Below, piece by piece: positions 24,001 through 27,617 of a stretch of DNA of 27,617 nt. The stretch's first letter is position 1. Every line of letters begins with the position of its first letter. Below the pieces are notes generated by a model. It saw only the letters and a program-made list of their open reading frames with translations. It did not search any database and had not been told where the DNA came from. Position numbers and translations under genes: made by a program. This DNA comes from JAAZGD01 sp964489555 (GTDB lineage Bacteria; Bacillota; Clostridia; Peptostreptococcales; Anaerovoracaceae), in NCBI GenBank assembly GCA_964489555.1, contig CAZAZF010000022.1, forward strand, positions 1 to 27,617. The letters are read 5' to 3'.

Positions 24001-25614
24001 TCCTTGGTGCATCTCCTCAAACATCTGAAACAGGTCCGGAGCAGAATCCGGATGTACCACTCCTAAGGAAAGAATTTCCTCCGGGCCTCCATACTTCACG
24101 CCCTCTTTATTCGTTAAAACCCCGGTGCTTAAATCGTAATCCCATAGCCGTAGCCCTGTTTTTTCCAGGGCCCAACGATAACTCTGCTGATTTCCCAAAA
24201 GTAGGGCTTCGTTCTGTTTGTATCGAGTAATGTCGTTGCTCATGACCAAAAAGAAACCTCGATCTTCTCTGTAGGGAATATATTTCCCTCTGCCGTGGAG
24301 CCAGATGGGTTGATTGCTCACATGAGAAGACACCTTGTACACAAAACTAACCGGCTCCTTATCGGGATGAGACACCGCTTGCCGAATGGTCTCCTCCAAC
24401 CCGGGCATGGATTCTCGTGAAACCACCTTTAAGGCATCTTCGCGATAGAACAGATTATAAGTTTCCCTGGTAATGTTAAAAATATTCAGAAGGCCATCAT
24501 TAATATAGCGGGTTACAAAACGCTGCCCCAACTTCTCGTAAATAGCAATACCCCCCGGGGCCGTCTCCATGAGGGATTGAAATACATTAAGTGAAATTAA
24601 TTCGTTGAGCCGGGTATCCCGAATATCCCCGGTAATCATGGCTTGGTCCACCAGGGCATCTGCCAACTCTTTCGAAATGGGATCCCCAAAAGCAAGACGA
24701 TCCAAAGAAGGTTCATAGAATATGTATTGATTCTTCCCTCTTCTTTTGGCTTCATACAGGGCCACATCTCCTCGCTTATACAATTCTGAGAAGGTGGTAC
24801 CGTGGTCCGGATATAGAGAAACTCCCTGACTCAAAGAAAGAGGTCTCCCGTTCTCCAGAACATGTCCCAAACGCTGGTTCATCTGCATCGCTTTCTTTTC
24901 AACTTCTTCCTTGCCTGAAATGTTTTTCATGATGACTACAAATTCATCCCCGCCCAATCGACCTACGATGGCCTCTTCCCCAAAGACCTGGGTCAAATCA
25001 AAAGCCACCCCTTCCAAAACCTGGTCTCCAAAGGAGTGACCGCCAAAATCATTGTGGGCTTTAAAATTATCCAAATCAATCATCAAAAACCCATGGTGTG
25101 CTTCCTTGTCCACATCAACCAACGAATCGAAAGCCTCCATGATTCCTTTCCGATTGTATACCCCGGTCAAGGGATCTCTATAATACTCCTTTCGAAATAC
25201 GGCCCGGGTTTTTTCAATTTGTTCCTTTCGAACCGCTTCTTCCTTCTTTCTTCGATCCGTGACATCCAAAAGAACCCCGGTGATTTGATGGCTTTCCCGG
25301 AAGTACCGACATCGAGCTAAAAACCAACGGATGGTTTCGTCCCGATAAATTCCCCGAAACTCTACCTCGAATTCTTCCTCTTGGGAATAAATTCCCTTTT
25401 TTATATTTCTGCGAAGCAACTTATGATCCGAAGGATGGGTGTGGGCACGCAACCCCAAAAAGCCCTCCCGGTCCGCCTCTTCCGCCGTATACCCAAAAAG
25501 ACCATAGAAAAACCCGTTGGCACGAACCAAGGTCAAATCTTCATTTGCTTTTACAGTGAACAACCCCCCCGGAATGTTGGGAGCCTTGCCCACCGTTTTT
25601 TCCCTTTCGTTCAT
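21091..25614 (-). CDS. Multidomain PAS/GGDEF/GAF/EAL c-di-GMP signalling protein
   Basis: This 1,507-residue cytoplasmic protein (numbered from ATG 25614) probably both makes and degrades c-di-GMP. In order: PAS (about 12-125); an intact GGDEF domain (about 145-300, motif RLGGDEFV, no RxxD inhibitory site); three more PAS-like segments (about 341-466, 476-581 and 588-722); a degenerate GGDEF domain (about 731-890, RERGEF in the active-site place); GAF (about 930-1088); a second degenerate GGDEF domain (about 1096-1246, AERDF in the active-site place); EAL (about 1250-1500). The EAL part keeps EAL, VNFS, EVTER, IDDFGS, LKIDRS, EGVET and QGF, so it should be an active phosphodiesterase. I chose ATG 25614 with AAGGAG five bases upstream. 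There are no membrane segments. It has its own near-consensus promoter. Confidence 0.92.
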   Translation of the reverse strand: MNEREKTVGKAPNIPGGLFTVKANEDLTLVRANGFFYGLFGYTAEEADREGFLGLRAHTHPSDHKLLRRNIKKGIYSQEEEFEVEFRGIYRDETIRWFLARCRYFRESHQITGVLLDVTDRRKKEEAVRKEQIEKTRAVFRKEYYRDPLTGVYNRKGIMEAFDSLVDVDKEAHHGFLMIDLDNFKAHNDFGGHSFGDQVLEGVAFDLTQVFGEEAIVGRLGGDEFVVIMKNISGKEEVEKKAMQMNQRLGHVLENGRPLSLSQGVSLYPDHGTTFSELYKRGDVALYEAKRRGKNQYIFYEPSLDRLAFGDPISKELADALVDQAMITGDIRDTRLNELISLNVFQSLMETAPGGIAIYEKLGQRFVTRYINDGLLNIFNITRETYNLFYREDALKVVSRESMPGLEETIRQAVSHPDKEPVSFVYKVSSHVSNQPIWLHGRGKYIPYREDRGFFLVMSNDITRYKQNEALLLGNQQSYRWALEKTGLRLWDYDLSTGVLTNKEGVKYGGPEEILSLGVVHPDSAPDLFQMFEEMHQGKPTGEFVLRGRIFHQEYEWVNLSYHLIYGEEGQPLRALGITERVPVTMGTKRRFFREEWIRKYWTKQGWPVFQTNLTTNHVEKVYCPKNLFLKDRVPATYEELLAFLAARIVGEKKAQSFEKNHDRSTLVKDFSKGREVRKKTVHVQDENGKLRWTMFVYRLLIHPDTGDLYCYIYIKDDEARMKREMALLEPLDLDPVTGFVNEEFLGRWVDSPQMMEQWNHQSLLIIDMLNYWSQKRQLGQQEMEKILAGIGQDVGLILPSEYVCCRRERGEFVFLLTIQEEGDREKMTEILFQEVHQLFRRTDPKGIFLFAGGGALREEGEDYEKLYRKAYSARNEGAKEENWGFSFSRFLMGDSQEKRQEEIRYYDTKRNAESPEIHLDAEETLVSDFLYCTSCFLENKGMEQAILQTFQRLAQHYYAERVFFVEVGEKPYGVLSNYGWSKGESYLTQDFTLEEEMVLNPVFRNGFLRKEAVVVPDVLKIFSPGSTALKELQQWEVHSILAVPFHVDGKFAGFLGVVNPIAHKEEYQLLSNMAYIIGAEVYRRRLSQKESHCERYDEITGFLNRKSYLEAVAALNPEELSSLGVVAVGLNRVMEMNTPQEIRQLNELMLEISRKLVELAEFGEIYRTAERDFVILYQDMESEYFLSLGRKIQTELRAAFSGATSSGYCWSGEDIDVEQLLFHGAELKRADHLKYRENIVQHAEKHHDVAFRELLEDIEKGRYQVFFQPVIHAQTGMLRGAEALVRGTDQSGDYLLPRKFINTYEAMGLIRYLDMFVLEQVCHQMSQWREKGLPDISVSVNFSRETILEPEILPKMVNLSERYEIPRKRIQIEVTERLGDIEESTIARVANAIKESGFQLAIDDFGSEYSNLSVLSRLSVDTLKIDRSLISKIEESQGTEIIVRTILSLCKEMGLVSVAEGVETREQQKVLTALGCNCLQGFLFSKALSEKEFVKRYLKKHKDSMD

Positions 25615-25668
25615 CAACGCTCCTTGTGGATCCATTTGTCCGCCATCCGGCCGATGATAGACATTTTC

Positions 25669-25697
25669 ATTATAACAATCTCCCAAGGTTCTGACAA
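25669..25697 (-). promoter_or_regulatory. Sigma-A promoter of the GGDEF/EAL gene
   Basis: TTGTCA (25692-25697) and TATAAT (25669-25674) are 17 bases apart on the minus strand, five and six matches to consensus. The leader would be about 50 bases and carries AAGGAG at 25620-25625. The promoter is just downstream of the terminator of the neighbouring operon. Confidence 0.82.
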
Positions 25698-25720
25698 TGC
25701 ATTTCCCCCACCACTCATTG

Positions 25721-25743
25721 AAAAAGGGCCTTCTTCAAGGCCC
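25721..25743 (-). terminator. Rho-independent terminator of the AOR operon
   Basis: Seven-base arms GGGCCTT (25726-25732) and AAGGCCC (25737-25743) pair perfectly around CTTC, followed on the minus strand by five T residues (25725-25721). It begins one base after the ThiF-like stop codon. Confidence 0.88.
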
Positions 25744-25744
25744 C

Positions 25745-26443
25745 CTAGTCTTCCAGTTGGAAAGAGATAAACTCCATGTTTTCCAAGTCTATGGTTAGCA
25801 ATGTTCCCGCCAACTCTTCGCCTTTATCCAATAGCACCCTCATGCACAAGGCCACTTGAATGCCGGCTATGATTCCCGGGGTAAAGGAAGGGTTTCCCAG
25901 CTCTTCTTCCATTCCCTTCTCTCGGTCCCTTCCGTAGATTTTGGGTAAAAGAGGCTGTCCGGGAAAACCGACTCCCACCTGGCCATACCATCCTCCAATG
26001 GCTCCGTGCACCATGGGGATTCCTGCTCGTTGACAACCTTCTTCCAGTACAAACCGGCTTTCAATGTTATCCAAAGCATCGATGGCGATGTGCTGGCCTT
26101 TTAAAATCTCATCCACATTGTCTTCCGTCACCCGCTGCACCAGAGAAATCACTTCCACCTCGCCGTTCACTTGAGCCAGCCGCGTCTTTGCCGCCAATGC
26201 TTTGGGAGTTCCCAGCAATTCTTCGGTGCATAGAAGCTGACGATTCAAATTCGTTTCCTCGAAACAGTCTTCGTCCACCGCCGTAATATGGCCGATGCCC
26301 AACCGTCCCAGATGTTCGATAACATAGCCCCCCAAGCCCCCGCAACCTACCACCAATACTCGAAATTGGGAAAACTTCTCTCCCTCCTCCCGTGTGAAGG
26401 CGTTGTGATTTCGGGCATATCTTCCGGAATATTCCAAACTCAC
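25745..26443 (-). CDS. E1-like ThiF/MoeB/HesA family adenylyltransferase
   Basis: This 232-residue cytoplasmic protein should adenylate the C-terminal glycine of the MoaD/ThiS-like protein encoded just before it. It has an Arg-rich start (RYARN), the nucleotide-binding GCGGLGG, DEDCFEETNLNRQL for ATP/Mg, and DALDNIESRF. The zinc-binding CxxC pairs of MoeB and ThiF are absent and no rhodanese domain follows, which is typical of the shorter HesA-like proteins found in AOR clusters. The GTG start overlaps the moaD-like stop as GTGA and lies three bases after AGGAGG. A TTG at 26437 is an alternative start. It ends at a terminator, so it closes the operon. Confidence 0.9.
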   Translation of the reverse strand: MSLEYSGRYARNHNAFTREEGEKFSQFRVLVVGCGGLGGYVIEHLGRLGIGHITAVDEDCFEETNLNRQLLCTEELLGTPKALAAKTRLAQVNGEVEVISLVQRVTEDNVDEILKGQHIAIDALDNIESRFVLEEGCQRAGIPMVHGAIGGWYGQVGVGFPGQPLLPKIYGRDREKGMEEELGNPSFTPGIIAGIQVALCMRVLLDKGEELAGTLLTIDLENMEFISFQLED

Positions 26444-26634
26444 CCACCTCCTACCAGTCGCAAAATCCGAATCTCATCCCCTTCTTGGGGCAAATACTCC
26501 GGAATTTCTTGGTTCAGAAGCTGCCTTCCGTTGACCCAGACTGCGGCACGAGTCACTTTTTTTTCTTGGAGCAACTGAGTGAGAGGCTGGTTCTCCTCCC
26601 ACTCCCGCTGCTTTTGGTTCACAGTTATCTTCAC
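26440..26634 (-). CDS. MoaD/ThiS-family sulfur-carrier protein
   Basis: This 64-residue beta-grasp protein ends in ILRLVGGG, the di-glycine tail used to carry sulfur as a thiocarboxylate. The segment AAVWVNGRQL and the GDEIRILR strand fit the ThiS/MoaD fold. The next gene encodes its likely E1 partner, and the preceding gene encodes a tungsten/molybdenum enzyme, so it probably makes the dithiolene of the pterin cofactor. ThiS of thiamine synthesis is the alternative, but no other thi gene is adjacent. The start is GTG 26634, immediately after the AOR stop; GGAG lies upstream. The small size is normal. Confidence 0.88.
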   Translation of the reverse strand: MKITVNQKQREWEENQPLTQLLQEKKVTRAAVWVNGRQLLNQEIPEYLPQEGDEIRILRLVGGG

Positions 26635-27617
26635 TTAAATCCACTCCAAATCCAATCGTTTCAAGGTTTCCGATGTAGGCGTTCCCGTCTCCGGATCCCA
26701 CCCCATATATTTATAGTAGGAGGTTAAGGTTTTCTCATAATCCTCCGGGGTAATTTGAGCTACTTCCCCTTCTCCGTAGGTAATGGGGAGAAAGGCCTTC
26801 TTGGGAAGCACATCATCCTTACGGTCAAACCCAATCTTGGCGTTAAACATCCGCATCATAGTGATACGCCGCTCTCCCACTTCCTGTAATTCTTCCAAGG
26901 TGGCCTCCCAGCCCGCTCCGTATTTACAGTAATCCAACAGTTCAACCGGTCCATAAAGCTGCCATGCAGGGCCCCAGGCAAACTGGCAGAGACACAAGGT
27001 ATCCATCATGGAATAGAACTTCTGAGTGGCTCCTGCAAACTTGGCCTTGTTGTCATCTAAAACTCCATAGGCAGAAACCTTTTCAAAGGAGTCCAGCATA
27101 TTGGGCCACAACCAGTTTTGGTCGTCTTCCGGTGCCATCAGGGCCGGGTCGTGCTCCGAAGACTGATGATCCGCCCCAAAGGGGTTGGCAGCATAGTTGA
27201 TGGCCAGGTTGGGCTTCATCTGCACCATGTGAGCCGGCCATTCCTGTTTCTTACAGGTCACCACCAGATCCAAAGCCTCCGGTCCCACAGTCTTCGCCGC
27301 CTCATAGCTTCCCAAGGAAAGCAAGGCGCCGATTCCCGGTTCTCTTTTGGCAATTTTGGGCAGCAGCTCTTTAAACAGGGAACCTTCTCCGAAGCGAAGC
27401 TCCAGTCCGTCGGTCTGATCCTTGGTCAACAATCCCTTTTCGTAGGCATCCATAGCCCAAGCGATGGTGGCCCCGCAGGAAATGGTGTCCATACCATACA
27501 TATTACAGATCATATTGGCTTCGCATATATCCGCCAGATTGTCTACACCGCAGTAGGAACCAAAGGTGGCCAAGGTCTCGTACTCCGGTCCGCCATACTC
27601 AGGTTCTACCCGGCCGG
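26635..27617 (-). CDS. Aldehyde ferredoxin oxidoreductase, C-terminal part (5' end outside window)
   Basis: This is the C-terminal half of a tungsten (or molybdenum) pterin enzyme of the AOR family, which oxidises aldehydes or reduces acids with ferredoxin. The frame is open to the window edge: the sequence upstream of 27573 reads EPEYGGPEYETLATFGSYCG, as in the family. DICEANMICNMYGMDTISCG follows, and MDTLCLCQFAW near the middle holds the expected fourth cluster-binding Cys. The first three Cys (CxxCxxxC) would lie just beyond the edge. The last 328 residues are visible; the start in the window (TTG 27573) is not real. It is followed at once by moaD-like and ThiF-like genes in one operon. 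The substrate cannot be told from this end. Confidence 0.9.
   Translation of the reverse strand, partial: GRVEPEYGGPEYETLATFGSYCGVDNLADICEANMICNMYGMDTISCGATIAWAMDAYEKGLLTKDQTDGLELRFGEGSLFKELLPKIAKREPGIGALLSLGSYEAAKTVGPEALDLVVTCKKQEWPAHMVQMKPNLAINYAANPFGADHQSSEHDPALMAPEDDQNWLWPNMLDSFEKVSAYGVLDDNKAKFAGATQKFYSMMDTLCLCQFAWGPAWQLYGPVELLDYCKYGAGWEATLEELQEVGERRITMMRMFNAKIGFDRKDDVLPKKAFLPITYGEGEVAQITPEDYEKTLTSYYKYMGWDPETGTPTSETLKRLDLEWI

Noticed and set aside
25615..25686. N-terminal extension of the GGDEF/EAL protein to 25686
   Set aside because: It crosses the TATAAT box and the AAGGAG ribosome site, which fix ATG 25614 as the start.
26635..27573. AOR as a complete gene starting at TTG 27573
   Set aside because: The frame continues upstream to the window edge with family-typical residues, so the gene is cut, not short.
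1..27617. CRISPR arrays, insertion sequences, prophage, riboswitches and RNA genes
   Set aside because: I saw no repeat-spacer pattern, transposase or integrase frame, or tRNA/rRNA or riboswitch-like leader; intergenic gaps are too short for most of these.

Overview
The window looks like chromosomal core sequence from an anaerobic, spore-former-type Bacillota of class Clostridia; I cannot place it to genus. The reasons are strong AGGAGG-type ribosome sites, sigma-A-like promoters, frequent GTG and TTG starts, ATGA/GTGA overlaps, and the gene content: a clostridial-type thiolase, a tungsten/molybdenum aldehyde ferredoxin oxidoreductase, a NusG-domain-II/Gx pair, ECF S-components and a bacterial GlnRS. 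Coding density is very high. No stretch longer than about 300 bases lacks a gene, and I see no tRNA, rRNA, riboswitch, CRISPR array, IS element or prophage.

Layout, left to right. (1) 107-6092, minus strand: glnS, a hairpin, a prepilin peptidase-like gene, truA, dCMP deaminase, a WecA/TagO-type glycosyl-phosphate transferase and UDP-GlcNAc 2-epimerase. The last two supply the first lipid-linked step and the UDP-ManNAc precursor for secondary wall polymers. (2) 6287-7099, plus strand: a lone lipoprotein with a C39-like cysteine protease fold, facing the minus-strand block across a bidirectional terminator. (3) 7168-10168, minus: a cysteine-rich membrane protein, class II fumarase and a QueG-like 4Fe-4S protein. 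(4) 10325-11503, minus: acetyl-CoA acetyltransferase with its own promoter and terminator. (5) 11638-15885, minus: patatin phospholipase, sirtuin, SurE, an isochorismatase-fold hydrolase and a DUF2156 protein, tightly packed. (6) 16026-17781, plus: HD phosphohydrolase, nitroreductase and ECF S-component. (7) 17768-21057, minus: glutamine synthetase, Hsp33, NusG-domain-II protein and Gx transporter. (8) 21091-25614, minus: a 1,507-residue c-di-GMP protein with its own near-consensus promoter. (9) 25745-27617, minus: aldehyde ferredoxin oxidoreductase (cut by the window edge), a MoaD/ThiS-like protein ending in GGG and an E1-like ThiF/HesA protein, closed by a terminator.

Most genes are recognisable housekeeping or fermentative genes. 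The points most worth a second look are the multi-domain GGDEF/EAL protein with one intact and two degenerate GGDEF domains, a Cys-rich membrane protein of unknown function translationally coupled to fumarase, two promoter-start arrangements that predict leaderless mRNAs, a glutamine synthetase of the I-beta type that keeps the adenylylation tyrosine, a prepilin peptidase-like protein without the zinc loop, and the compact AOR-MoaD-E1 cofactor module. I found no clear sign of an entirely new defence or mobile system.
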